Below, one piece after another: positions 34,164-43,084 of a DNA stretch of 60,738 nucleotides. The position numbers and the translations under genes are program-made. Position 1 is the first letter of the stretch. Each line of letters begins with the position of its first letter. The notes beneath the pieces are model-generated. The model had not been told where the DNA came from. It worked only from the letters and a program-made list of their open reading frames with translations, and did no database searches. The stretch is taken from contig QZKE01000071.1 of NCBI GenBank assembly GCA_003598015.1, positions 1-60,738 on the forward strand, written 5' to 3'. This stretch comes from Actinomycetota bacterium. GTDB taxonomy: Bacteria; Actinomycetota; Geothermincolia; Geothermincolales; RBG-13-55-18.

Positions 34164-35402
34164 TCAACCGTATCTCTCCATGACATAATCCCGCAACCCG
34201 CCGTCGGCGCACATGAATCCCATGAGATCCTCCCATCGGCTCCTCCACTCCAGGTACCAGAGGTAGGGGTCGCCTGCCGGGATGGAACCCGAGCGGGCGC
34301 GCAAGGCGTTGGCCATGCACTGCGCGAAGCCCTCCCGGTCCTCCCTGGAGAGGCAGTCCATGCCCATGAGCACGCAGGTGCGGAAGATCATCTCCTCCAG
34401 GTCGTCCGTGAGGAATCGGCCGGGATAGGGGTCCAGTTCCTCCACCCTGACAATACGCCTGCCCTCCCCCGCTCGTTGTGCCCGCAGCTTGGCGCGGCTG
34501 TACACGAAACGGTCCATGTCCTCCCGGAACCTCCTCCACGGAGGGGCGGTCTTGGGGGGCGGCAGATGGCGGATGCGCAGTTCCTTGTCCAGGAGGAAAT
34601 CGCTGCCGAAGAACTTCGCGTTGACGAGGTAATCTATGTCCTCCCCCCTGGTCACGTTGGGGTCGAAGGCCACCCGCGTGAAGAGTTCGCGGTGCACCAC
34701 CATGTTGCCCCCGAACACCCAGGGGGTCACGGCGAGCCTCTCCCCGCCCGCGATGATGGCGAAGGCGCGGTTCATGTACTCCACCGCCGGCCACTCCGCG
34801 AAGACGGGGTCGCGGTTCGGGGGCAGGAGATAGCTGTCGTCGCGGTTGATGTAAACGCCTGCCAGGCCGCCGACGAAGCGCCCCCTGTGCTCGCCGCCGA
34901 TGTTCTCCGTCACCTTGTCGAGGTAGAGCGGGTCCTTGTAGACCTGGTCGTCGTCGAAGAGCACCGCGGCATCCGCGCCGCTGAGGCAGGCGGACACGAG
35001 GCAGAAGTTCCTGATATTGGAATAGCCGCGCAGGGAAAGCATCTCCTCGCATCCTTCGGGGCCGCGCTCGGCGAGCATGCTCCGCATCTCGCGCGCATGG
35101 GAGTGGGTCAGGAGCGCAAGCGGGAAACGGCCGCGGAAGGGGTCGAGTATGCCCTCCAGGCGCGCTTCCACCTCTTCCTCCAGGTTGGGATGGGTGGCCG
35201 CGCCCAGGACCACGACGCGGAAATCCGGGTAGGAGAGGAGGCCGATGCTCTCCAGGGCGCGCGCCAGGGTACCCTCCGCGTCCAGGGGGGTGGGATGGTC
35301 GTAGACAATATCCTCTTCGTTGAAAGGTTCCCCGGACCTCCTCCCCCAGTAAGAGGGGATGACGATAGTTAACTCTGCCTGCTTCTCCACTGGGCGTATC
35401 AT
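34164..35402 (-). CDS. GT-A-fold glycosyltransferase-like protein
   Basis: A 412-residue protein beginning 'ELTIVIPSYWGRRSGEPF', with the acidic motif 'AAVLFDDDQVYKDPLYLDKV' that matches the metal-binding DxD of GT-A enzymes, and 'VFGGNMVVHRELF' and 'RGEDIDYLVNAKFFG', which recall the acceptor and catalytic-base region of family 2 enzymes. I do not recognise a characterised member. It immediately precedes another GT-A gene on the same strand, so the two probably act on the same product. Start choice: ATG 35402 has AAGG 5 nt before it. Confidence 0.6.
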   Translation of the reverse strand: MIRPVEKQAELTIVIPSYWGRRSGEPFNEEDIVYDHPTPLDAEGTLARALESIGLLSYPDFRVVVLGAATHPNLEEEVEARLEGILDPFRGRFPLALLTHSHAREMRSMLAERGPEGCEEMLSLRGYSNIRNFCLVSACLSGADAAVLFDDDQVYKDPLYLDKVTENIGGEHRGRFVGGLAGVYINRDDSYLLPPNRDPVFAEWPAVEYMNRAFAIIAGGERLAVTPWVFGGNMVVHRELFTRVAFDPNVTRGEDIDYLVNAKFFGSDFLLDKELRIRHLPPPKTAPPWRRFREDMDRFVYSRAKLRAQRAGEGRRIVRVEELDPYPGRFLTDDLEEMIFRTCVLMGMDCLSREDREGFAQCMANALRARSGSIPAGDPYLWYLEWRSRWEDLMGFMCADGGLRDYVMERYG

Positions 35403-35949
35403 CCTCACCTTTCCATTCGCATCTGTATGACCTGCATATATAGATTACGTGCAGGCCGCATTACCGGCCTTTGCTTATCCCTATTTCTCGGGATTTCTGT
35501 GGCGGCGCTTGAACAGCACCGTCCACTTTAGAGGGAGCGCGGCCGCCCTCCGTTCCAACTCGCGGACCACGCCGCCCCACAGCCTGTTATCATACACGAT
35601 TGTCGTTACAACGGCCTTGTGATAGGACGGCCTTGCCGCAAGAAACCTCCATAACGTATAAGGGTTCGGCCGCTGATACCCCTTTTGGTATTTTCGGTTC
35701 TCCGCTTTGCGCCTGGAGGCCCGCAGAACCGGACTTGGCATCCAGGTGTACTTTGTTATAGGCACAGCGACAGCCGCGGCATCCAGGTTTACCGCAGAAT
35801 GATATAATTCCAAATGAAAAGCTAACCGGGGAATACGGGCACAATAACTCACGGGGAACAGTATTAGTGCATCGGCTCTACGCTCTTTGGTTCCCTTTAT
35901 CGCAACGGAATTCCTAGGCTTTTTCTGTCGCCACGTGAGAAAGGGGCAT
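35403..35949. other. Intergenic region with possible gene remnant and promoter
   Basis: About 545 bp separate the glycosyltransferase pair from the divergent TIR-cyclase gene. On the minus strand, 35484-35650 reads as protein-like sequence ('TIVYDNRLWGGVVRELERRA', 'LPLKWTVLFKRRHRNPEK'). This resembles the C-terminal end of an enzyme, but no start, ribosome site or upstream domain is present, so it may be a decayed 3' fragment. The plus-strand promoter at 35800-35808 is within it. Confidence 0.4.
35800..35808 (+). promoter_or_regulatory. Extended -10 promoter for the TIR-cyclase gene
   Basis: TGATATAAT fits the extended -10 form TGNTATAAT, which does not need a strong -35. It lies about 140 bp upstream of the ATG at 35950. 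Confidence 0.5.
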
Positions 35950-38900
35950 ATGGGAAACATCTTTATCAGCCACGTCATAGCGGACGAGCCCCTCATGCGC
36001 GAGATAGCTCAAGGGCTCGAGGAGGACGGCTACACCGCCTGGTTCTTCGAGCGCGACGTCCTTCCCGGTACCTCTTACCTCATCCAGATTACCCGGGCCA
36101 TCGAGTGCTGTGACGCCCTGGTGCTGCTGGTGACCCCCGCTGCCCTCTCCTCTGACCAGGTGAGCAAGGAGGTGGTGGGGGCCTTCGAGAGAAAGATTCC
36201 CTTCATCCCCGTCCTCATAGGAGTGCGGCCTTCCGAACTCAAAGAGAAACAGCCGGAATGGAGGCATGCCCTGGGGGGAACGGCCATGCTGGTGGTGGAG
36301 CGGGAGGGAGTGTCCTCCTGCATCCCACGCATCGTGGAGGGGCTGACCTCCATGGGCATCTCACCCGGGGATGAGGCTTCCTCCTTCTCCCCCATCCTCT
36401 CCACCCCGTCCACCTCTGCCCCTGCCCACCTCAAAGAGAGGATACTCTCCACCCGTTCCTCCTTAGAAGGGGAGCGCAAGCAGGTCACCGTGCTCTTCGC
36501 CGACGTAGTGGGTTTCACCTCCCTCTCGGAGAGGCTGGACCCCGAGGAGGTGGGAGACCTCATAAGACCTGCGGTGGAGATCATGGCGGAGGAGATACGC
36601 CGCAACGAGGGCACCGTCGCCCAGTTCTTAGGCGACGGGCTCATGGCTCTCTTCGGTGCCCCCCTGGCCCACGAGGACGCCCCCCAGCGCGCCATCCATG
36701 CGGCATTGTCCATCCAGAGACGCCTGGCCGAATATGGAGAGAAATTAAAACTCAAGGGCATCCGGTTCAAGATGCGCGTGGGCATCAATACCGGCCTGGT
36801 CGTCGTGGGCAGGATCGGGGACGACCTCACCATGGAATACACCGCCTTGGGGGACACCGTGAACCTGGCCTCGCGCATGGAGAGCGCGGCGGAACCCGGC
36901 ACGGTGCAGGTGGCCGAGAACACCTTCCGGCTCACCGAGGGCTACTTCGACTTCTCCGACCTGGGTGAGATCGAGGTCAAGGGCAAGGAGGAACCGGTAC
37001 ATGCCTGGCGGGTCCTTGGGGCCCTCCCCGCCCGGGGTAGGATATCAGCCTCCCTATCCCGCGGCCTCTCTCCCTTCGTGGGCAGGGAGAAGGAGCTCGA
37101 CCAGCTCACCGAACGGTACATACAGGCCAAAGCAGGACATGGCCAGGTGGTGGGCGTGGTGGGAGAGCCCGGGGTGGGCAAATCCCGTCTGCTCCTCCAG
37201 TTCCGGGAGCTCCTCCCCGAGGATGAATACGGCTACCTGGAGGGGGGCTGCATCCACTACGGAGAGGCCATCGCCTACCTCCCCATCCTGGACATCCTAC
37301 GTTCATACTTGGATATCTACGAAGGAGAGAGCGAGGAATCCGGCAAGAAGAAGGTCGAGGAGAGGCTTGCCGGCTTGCATGGCTACCTGGAGGAGATCCT
37401 CCCACCTTTGCAGGAGCTCTTATCCCTCGCCGTGGACGATGAATCTTACCTCTCCCTGGAGCCAGCCCAGAGAAGAGAGCGGGCCTTCGAGGCCATCCGC
37501 CATCTGCTCATTGCCGAATCCCAGCAGAGGCCCCTCATCCCGGCCATCGAGGACCTGCAGTACATTGATAAGACCTCGGAGGAGTTCCTTTCCTATTTCA
37601 TCGACTTTATACCAGCAGCCTCCGTCCTTCTCGTCCTGCTCTACCGCCCGGAGTACACCCCGGCCTGGGTGAGCAAGACCTTCTACAGCCAGATCCGGGT
37701 GGACCAACTCCCGGAGGGACCCAGCGCCGAATTGGTGAAGGCCATCCTGCCCGAGGGAGAGGTATCCCCCGAGATCGCCGGCTTCATCGTGGGAAAGACC
37801 GCCGGCAACCCCCTTTTCGTCGAGGAGTTGACCCGGGGACTGCTGGAGGCCGGCTCCATCGTAAAGGACAACGAAAATTACCTACTCTCCACCGAGCCCT
37901 CGGACATCTCTGTCCCCGATACCATCCAGGGTATCATCGCCTCCCGTCTTGACCGCCTGCCCGATGAGCTCAAGCAGACCATGCAGGTTGCAGCGGTCAT
38001 CGGCAGAGAGTTCTCCCTCCGCCTCTTGCAAGGGGTAACCGGCATCGGCAAACCACTCAAGTCCTGCCTCCTTCAGCTACAATCCCTGGAGTTCATCTAC
38101 GAGAAGAGCCTCTTCCCGGAGCCAGAGTACATCTTCAAACACGCTCTCACCCAGGAGGTGGCCTACGAGAGCCTGCTCCTGAAACGCCGCAGGGAGATCC
38201 ACGGCAAGATAGGCCAGGCCATCGAGACTACCTATCCCGACACACTGGAGGACTTCTACGAAACCCTCGCCTACCATTACTCGCGCAGCGAGGACACGGG
38301 AAAAGCCCTCCATTACCTGGAGCTCTCCGGGGAGAAGTCCGCGAGGAACTACGCCAACTGGGAGGCGGTGAGCTCTTACCAGGAGGCCATCCGCCTCCTG
38401 GATGCACAGCCGGAGAGCAAGGAGAGGAAAAAAGAAAAGTTGGGTATCTACCGTTCCCTCATAGACACCATGATGCTCCTGAGCTATCCGCAGGGAAGCA
38501 TGGATGTCCTCCAGGATGCGGAAAGGCTAGCGCAGGAACTCGGGGACGACAGGAGCCTGACCGCTGTCTACCGCAGGTTAGCCGCATATCATTCCATCAA
38601 GGGGGATACAGCTCTGGGGTTGATGTATTCGGAGAAATGCTTCGATGCGGCGGAGAGGTTAGGGGACATGGACACCATGGCCATGATCGCGTCCGGCACG
38701 TGTTTAGCTCGCTTGCACGCGGGTGAAATCTCCGAGGCGGCGGAGATCAGCCGCAGGGCCCTCAAGCTACTCGAGGAGCAACACCGGGAACACCGTGTCA
38801 TCGTGGGCGGGTGGACGGCGTATTCGCAGCTCAGTGGATTGTGCATAGAAGCTTTGGGGGCCTTGGGGGAGTTCGGGGAAGAGGGGGAGGTTTTTGAGAA

Positions 38901-39594
38901 GGGATTGCTGAGCTCCCTCGAGGCCGATGACGCCTTTGGGACCGGCTGGGTGGAATACAATCATTGTCTTGCATTGCATAGTCAAGGAGACGGGCAGGGT
39001 CTGATAGACCATGCCCGCAAGGCCATAGAGAGATTCGAGGAGACGGGCATCGAGATCGTCCTTGGTACGGCTTGGTCTGTTTTAGGGACTGGATATCTAT
39101 TTAAGGGGAGTTACGAACAGGCAAGGGAAAATGTTGAAAAAGGACTCGAGCTCCAGAGAAAAGTCGGCGTCCCTATTAACCTACCGCTCTGTTTAATCTT
39201 TTTATCCCTTTTCCGTCTGGCTGTAGGGGATCTCGAGGGAGCGGCGAGTAGCGCTGAAGAGGCATTACGGCTTTCCCGTGACTATGGGGCGAAGTCCTTA
39301 GAGTGTGCTTCATTGTTAACGCTCGGTCGGGTATCGGCGGGAGCCGAATCATCACGCATTGATATCGCGGAGAGGTATATCCGACAGGCCATGTCATTAA
39401 GTGAGGAGATGAAAACGAAGCCGCTTAACGCCGGCGGGCACCTTTACCTCGGCGAGATCTTCGAGCAAGCAGGCCGCAGGGAAGAAGCTCTTGAGAACCT
39501 GATGAAGGCGGAGGAGATGTACCTGGAGATGGATGTGGGCTCTCAGTCCCACTGGCTCACCCGTATCCAGGAAGCGTTGGCACTACTGGCTTAG
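35950..39594 (+). CDS. TIR / class III nucleotide cyclase / STAND-like ATPase / TPR fusion
   Basis: A 1,214-residue cytoplasmic protein. Residues 3-130 form a TIR domain ('NIFISHVIADEPLMREIA'), with Glu74 at the position of the NADase glutamate. Residues 175-360 form a class III cyclase: metal-binding Asp185 ('FADVVGFTSL') and Asp229 ('LGDGLMALFGAP'), and Asn305/Arg309 ('VNLASRM'); the usual adenine-selecting Lys is Gln225. An AAA/STAND-type ATPase follows, with Walker A 'GEPGVGKS' at 405-412 and a Walker B-like 'PLIPAIEDLQ'. TPR-like helices fill about 800-1214. Cyclase-ATPase-TPR proteins are common in Actinomycetota; the added TIR is less so. ATG 35950 has AAAGGGG upstream; an in-frame start at 35887 gives no domain. 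The last 500 bases are lower in GC than the rest. Signalling or defence roles are inferred. Confidence 0.88.
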   Translation: MGNIFISHVIADEPLMREIAQGLEEDGYTAWFFERDVLPGTSYLIQITRAIECCDALVLLVTPAALSSDQVSKEVVGAFERKIPFIPVLIGVRPSELKEKQPEWRHALGGTAMLVVEREGVSSCIPRIVEGLTSMGISPGDEASSFSPILSTPSTSAPAHLKERILSTRSSLEGERKQVTVLFADVVGFTSLSERLDPEEVGDLIRPAVEIMAEEIRRNEGTVAQFLGDGLMALFGAPLAHEDAPQRAIHAALSIQRRLAEYGEKLKLKGIRFKMRVGINTGLVVVGRIGDDLTMEYTALGDTVNLASRMESAAEPGTVQVAENTFRLTEGYFDFSDLGEIEVKGKEEPVHAWRVLGALPARGRISASLSRGLSPFVGREKELDQLTERYIQAKAGHGQVVGVVGEPGVGKSRLLLQFRELLPEDEYGYLEGGCIHYGEAIAYLPILDILRSYLDIYEGESEESGKKKVEERLAGLHGYLEEILPPLQELLSLAVDDESYLSLEPAQRRERAFEAIRHLLIAESQQRPLIPAIEDLQYIDKTSEEFLSYFIDFIPAASVLLVLLYRPEYTPAWVSKTFYSQIRVDQLPEGPSAELVKAILPEGEVSPEIAGFIVGKTAGNPLFVEELTRGLLEAGSIVKDNENYLLSTEPSDISVPDTIQGIIASRLDRLPDELKQTMQVAAVIGREFSLRLLQGVTGIGKPLKSCLLQLQSLEFIYEKSLFPEPEYIFKHALTQEVAYESLLLKRRREIHGKIGQAIETTYPDTLEDFYETLAYHYSRSEDTGKALHYLELSGEKSARNYANWEAVSSYQEAIRLLDAQPESKERKKEKLGIYRSLIDTMMLLSYPQGSMDVLQDAERLAQELGDDRSLTAVYRRLAAYHSIKGDTALGLMYSEKCFDAAERLGDMDTMAMIASGTCLARLHAGEISEAAEISRRALKLLEEQHREHRVIVGGWTAYSQLSGLCIEALGALGEFGEEGEVFEKGLLSSLEADDAFGTGWVEYNHCLALHSQGDGQGLIDHARKAIERFEETGIEIVLGTAWSVLGTGYLFKGSYEQARENVEKGLELQRKVGVPINLPLCLIFLSLFRLAVGDLEGAASSAEEALRLSRDYGAKSLECASLLTLGRVSAGAESSRIDIAERYIRQAMSLSEEMKTKPLNAGGHLYLGEIFEQAGRREEALENLMKAEEMYLEMDVGSQSHWLTRIQEALALLA

Positions 39595-39990
39595 GGGCCG
39601 AATAATGAATACGGCGTCTGAATCGAATCCCTCTCGATCACCTTTTTAGATTATACGGAAGCCCTGAGGTTATATCTAGGGACGCAGTCTTGGCCAAAGT
39701 CGTGATTCCGTAGTGAGCCTCCACCATCCATTCCAGGATAAGATCACTGGTAAACATGGTTTCGCCATTGTCAGATTAGTGCAACTTGCCTGATGTGACC
39801 CCAGGGAAGGCCATTGCCATTATGTGGGGATTCTCGCTCCGCTGTAAGCACTACTCCATAAAACAGGCGGTTTTCCCATCAGCCGTTTATCATCATTCTT
39901 CGGGAACCAAGGCATCGGATAATTAGCCGGTTTTCTATCACAGCGATCGGCTTGTAGAGATATAAGTGTGTAGGCGGGCTCTAGTGATCG
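39595..39990. other. Low-GC intergenic region
   Basis: Nearly 400 bp between two convergent genes carry no supported gene, RNA or repeat. GC content is visibly lower than in the housekeeping regions. No terminator was recognised for either neighbour. Confidence 0.6.
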
Positions 39991-40353
39991 CTAGGCCAGT
40001 TGTTGCCTCTCTCTTATCATCTTCTCAACCATGGGATTTCCTTGTGCGAGGATTTCATTGAACTCGTCATCGCAGTAAACAAGAAGGTCTACCCCCACCG
40101 GAAGGTCGAAATAGGGTATATATGTCCTTATCCTCTCGATAGGATTCAGATCGCTATCGCGAAGTATGATGAGGATGTCCGCGTCACTGAACCCCGTGTG
40201 GTCTCCCCTGGCCAACGAGCCGATTAGGTAGACGGCCTTTACCTCGTCGCGTTGATCGGCGAGCTGCCCGGCCATTTTCTCCAGCTCCTCGCGCAGAGCC
40301 TTTGTGTCAAGCGATATTATCTTTGCAGAACCCGATGATTTTATCCGCCGCAT
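39991..40353 (-). CDS. MNT-type nucleotidyltransferase (antitoxin-like)
   Basis: This 120-residue minimal nucleotidyltransferase carries the signature 'GSLARGDHTGFSDADILI' (GSxxRGD...SDxD), with a further Asp in 'VGVDLLVY'. In characterised MNT-HEPN pairs the nucleotidyltransferase neutralises the HEPN partner, in at least one case by adding AMP residues. The ATG at 40353 has GGAGG 6 nt upstream and lies 47 bases inside the HEPN gene, so the two are co-translated. Order HEPN then MNT is the usual one. Confidence 0.85.
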   Translation of the reverse strand: MRRIKSSGSAKIISLDTKALREELEKMAGQLADQRDEVKAVYLIGSLARGDHTGFSDADILIILRDSDLNPIERIRTYIPYFDLPVGVDLLVYCDDEFNEILAQGNPMVEKMIRERQQLA

Positions 40354-40693
40354 CAAGAGCCTCCGATGACATACCGGCGTTGAAATAATCGGACGGCTTA
40401 CCCATGTCGAACCCGTTCGGGTAGCGCGTAGGTATATAGTATGCGTCCAACTTCTGCCCGAGGCTTATTATCTCTTCCGGGATGGCTATGCTTTCGGCGA
40501 GCGATCTCAGCGCCGCCGTTATGGAATGTCCCCATATTCCTATGTTCTTATACATTCCCAGGGCTTTAACCGCTTTTTCCGCCGCCTGCTGGGAGGTAAA
40601 ACAGGCCCATTCGTAGAACTCTTGTTGCATGTCGAGCCCGGCTTTTTCCAGATCCCTCTCCGCCTGGTCCAGCCAGTCCTTATAGCGGTTCAT
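40307..40693 (-). CDS. HEPN-domain protein (toxin-like partner)
   Basis: A 128-residue HEPN protein of the PF05168 type: 'DWLDQAERDLEKA', 'ACFTSQQAAEKAVKAL', 'GHSITAALRSL' and the C-terminal 'YYIPTRYPNG'. HEPN proteins of toxin-antitoxin pairs are usually RNases with an RxxxxH motif. The arginine of that motif is not in its usual place here (a Lys precedes 'IGIWGH'), so nuclease activity is uncertain. AAAGGGG lies 10 nt before the ATG at 40693. It is paired with the MNT gene and could alternatively be a non-toxic regulatory pair. Confidence 0.8.
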   Translation of the reverse strand: MNRYKDWLDQAERDLEKAGLDMQQEFYEWACFTSQQAAEKAVKALGMYKNIGIWGHSITAALRSLAESIAIPEEIISLGQKLDAYYIPTRYPNGFDMGKPSDYFNAGMSSEALDAADKIIGFCKDNIA

Positions 40694-40846
40694 CGTACAG
40701 ATGCCCCTTTCATGTTCGAACCTGCCAGGCACCATCCAGCCTCGCATGATTAATGATAGCATCGGTCGTTTGTGTTAGACAGTGATCATCAGGCCTACGT
40801 CCGGTCGCAGTCGCAGAGCATTTCACCTTTCATGCCCTTGGAGAAG

Positions 40847-41878
40847 CTAAATCGGCCTCTCTTTTGCGAGGGCTTCGGGGTTCATGACGTTCTCGGGCTC
40901 GCCGCTATAGAAGGAGACCACGTTATTCACGGCAATGGCGGTCATGCGGTCCTTGGCCTCCCGGGTGTTGAAGGCGATGTGAGGTGTGAGCACCACCCGG
41001 TCGAGACGTATAAGGCGGCTCAGGTCTGGGTGGGGCTCGCCGGGGAAGTTGTCCAGGCCGGCCCCTTTGATGCCCCCCTTCTCCAGCGCATCCGCCAGGG
41101 CCGCCAGATCCAGCACCTCCCCCCGGCTGGTGTTGATGAGGATGGCACCGGGACGCATGCGGGAGATCTCCCTCTCCCCGATGAGATTACGCGTCTCGGG
41201 AGTGTACGCGATGTGCAGGCTTACAATGTCGCACCTGGAGAAGAGGCCGTCCATATCCAGGTAGACGGCGATATCCTCTATATCCGGCCGCCTCTCTATA
41301 TCGTAATAGAACACGCGCAGGCCGAAGGCGTGACACAGGCGCGCCATCTCCCTGCCTACAGCTCCCATGCCCACCAGTCCGATGCTGCGGCCGGAGACCT
41401 GCACCCCCTCGCGGTCCATGGAGGTCCAGCGGCCGTCCCGCAGGTCGCGGTCCCCCCAGGCGATGTTGCGGGCCACGGCCAGGATGAGCCCCAGGGCGTG
41501 CTCGGCGACGGAGCGGTTGCCGTAATCGGGAGTATTGGTGACCGCGATGCCCAGGCCGGTCGCCGCCTCTATATCCACGAAATTCGCCGCCCCTACCCCT
41601 ATGTAGGACACGATCTCCAGGTTGGGGCAGTCCGCCAGGACCTCTGCGCTTAAGTTGGACCAGTCCAGGAATACGGCGTGCGCTTCGCTGATGCGCTCCA
41701 GCAGGAGGCCGCTCTCGTCCAGCCGGTTCTTATAGAAACGGTAGCCGCCGTGATCGAGCAGGGGTTCCAGCACGCGCTCGTATGCATCCGTACCCGCGAT
41801 GAACTCCAGCCCGTCCAGGAAGACGAACAGTCGCTTGGTGCCCGGATCCCGCGCCGCTCGCTCGCCGCTGAGGGGCAT
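40847..41878 (-). CDS. D-isomer-specific 2-hydroxyacid dehydrogenase
   Basis: An NAD-dependent dehydrogenase of the phosphoglycerate / glycerate dehydrogenase family, 343 residues. The cofactor motif is 'GRSIGLVGMGAVGREMA'. Catalytic residues are visible: Arg in 'INTSRGEVLD', Glu in 'DNFPGEP' and His in 'VVLTPHIAFNTREA'. It lacks the C-terminal ACT/ASB domains of long SerA, so it is not the full serine-pathway enzyme. It starts ten bases after hisC. The substrate is unknown. Confidence 0.85.
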   Translation of the reverse strand: MPLSGERAARDPGTKRLFVFLDGLEFIAGTDAYERVLEPLLDHGGYRFYKNRLDESGLLLERISEAHAVFLDWSNLSAEVLADCPNLEIVSYIGVGAANFVDIEAATGLGIAVTNTPDYGNRSVAEHALGLILAVARNIAWGDRDLRDGRWTSMDREGVQVSGRSIGLVGMGAVGREMARLCHAFGLRVFYYDIERRPDIEDIAVYLDMDGLFSRCDIVSLHIAYTPETRNLIGEREISRMRPGAILINTSRGEVLDLAALADALEKGGIKGAGLDNFPGEPHPDLSRLIRLDRVVLTPHIAFNTREAKDRMTAIAVNNVVSFYSGEPENVMNPEALAKERPI

Positions 41879-41887
41879 GGCCGCCGC

Positions 41888-42991
41888 TCATCCTCCCCCG
41901 GTGATGGCGCGCAGGGCTCTTTCCAGCATATCGTTCTGCGCATCATCGCCTATGGTTATGCGCACGTGCCCGGGTACCCCTATGGCCTCCCCCGCCCTGA
42001 CGATCACGCAGTTGGCGATGAGTCTCTCGAATAGATCGGGGTAGGCGCCGTTGTTGACCAGGATGAAGTTCGCCTGGGTGGGGATGTAGGCGAAGCCCGT
42101 CTCCTCCAGCACGCGGTAGAGCCTCTCCTTGCCCCTCTCGTTCAGCTCCCGCGAACGCGCCACGTGCTCCTCGTCGTCCAGTGCGGCCAGGGCCGCTACC
42201 TGTCCCAGGCGGTTGACGTTGAAGGGCAGTTTCACCTTTTCCAGCGCATCTCGGACAGGCAGCGAGGTGATGACGTAACCCACGCGCAATCCGGCAAGCC
42301 CGTAGACCTTGGAGAAGGTGCGGGCCACTACGAGTCTGGGCTGGCCGGCGAGATATGCCAGGGCGTCGGGATGATCTGGGTCGGTTACGTACTCGACGTA
42401 CGCTTCGTCCAACACCAGCAGGACATTGGGTGGAAGGGATTCCAGCATCTCCTCCAGCTCGTGCCGGCTCACCGTCGTGCCCGTGGGATTGATAGGAGTG
42501 CAGAGGACGACGTACTTCGTCCTCTCTCCCGCCGCCGCGAGCATGGCCGGGATGTCCTGGCGGTAATCGCGCAGAGGCACCTTCACCACCGCCGCCCCCA
42601 TGGTCAGAGCCGCCAGCTCGTAGGAGGTGAAGGTGGGGTCGCCGACCACGATCTCATCGCCCGGGCCGAGAAAAGCGAAGGCCATGAGATCGAAAGCCTC
42701 GTCCGCCCCATGGGAGACGACTATGTTCTCGGCGGCCACTCCCAGCTTGCGTGAGAGCGCCTCCCGCAGCTCGATGCTGTTTCCATCGGGATAGATATGG
42801 GCGGAAGGCAGTTCTTCCCTTACGGCCTCCATGGCGCGGGGCGAGGGCCCGAGGGGGTTTTCGTTCGAGGCCATCTTCACGCAGCCGAAAACGCCGAGCT
42901 CCCTGGCGACCTCCTCGGGGGATTTCCCCGGGTTGTATATGGGGAGGTCTTTTACCTCCTCCCTTATCAACCTGTCGATGTCGAAATCCAT
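41888..42991 (-). CDS. hisC: Histidinol-phosphate aminotransferase
   Basis: HisC transaminates imidazole acetol phosphate in histidine synthesis, using pyridoxal phosphate. The 367-residue class II aminotransferase shows 'MASNENPLGPSPRAMEAV', 'VSHGADEAFDLM', 'PINPTGTTVS', 'LVLDEAYVEYV' and the PLP-lysine segment 'VARTFSKVYGLAGLRVGY'. Distinguishing HisC from aromatic aminotransferases of this fold is not fully possible, but hisG lies 1.9 kb away. The product lies upstream of the dehydrogenase gene in one operon. Confidence 0.88.
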   Translation of the reverse strand: MDFDIDRLIREEVKDLPIYNPGKSPEEVARELGVFGCVKMASNENPLGPSPRAMEAVREELPSAHIYPDGNSIELREALSRKLGVAAENIVVSHGADEAFDLMAFAFLGPGDEIVVGDPTFTSYELAALTMGAAVVKVPLRDYRQDIPAMLAAAGERTKYVVLCTPINPTGTTVSRHELEEMLESLPPNVLLVLDEAYVEYVTDPDHPDALAYLAGQPRLVVARTFSKVYGLAGLRVGYVITSLPVRDALEKVKLPFNVNRLGQVAALAALDDEEHVARSRELNERGKERLYRVLEETGFAYIPTQANFILVNNGAYPDLFERLIANCVIVRAGEAIGVPGHVRITIGDDAQNDMLERALRAITGGG

Positions 42992-43033
42992 ATGCTTTAC
43001 CTTGCGTTGATACAGGACGGGCTTGACTCGTCT

Positions 43034-43039
43034 ATTATA
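43034..43039 (-). promoter_or_regulatory. Possible -10 element of the hisC operon
   Basis: TATAAT on the minus strand lies 43 bp upstream of the hisC start. No convincing -35 was found. Confidence 0.35.
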
Positions 43040-43084
43040 TAGGGTTCTTCTACGAGAGGTGTGAGTAAAGGATGGTTAGAAGCT

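Noticed and set aside
35887..35949. Upstream in-frame start for the TIR-cyclase protein
   Set aside because: The extra 21 residues carry no TIR sequence, the TIR fold begins at 'GNIFISH', and AAAGGGG precedes the ATG at 35950.
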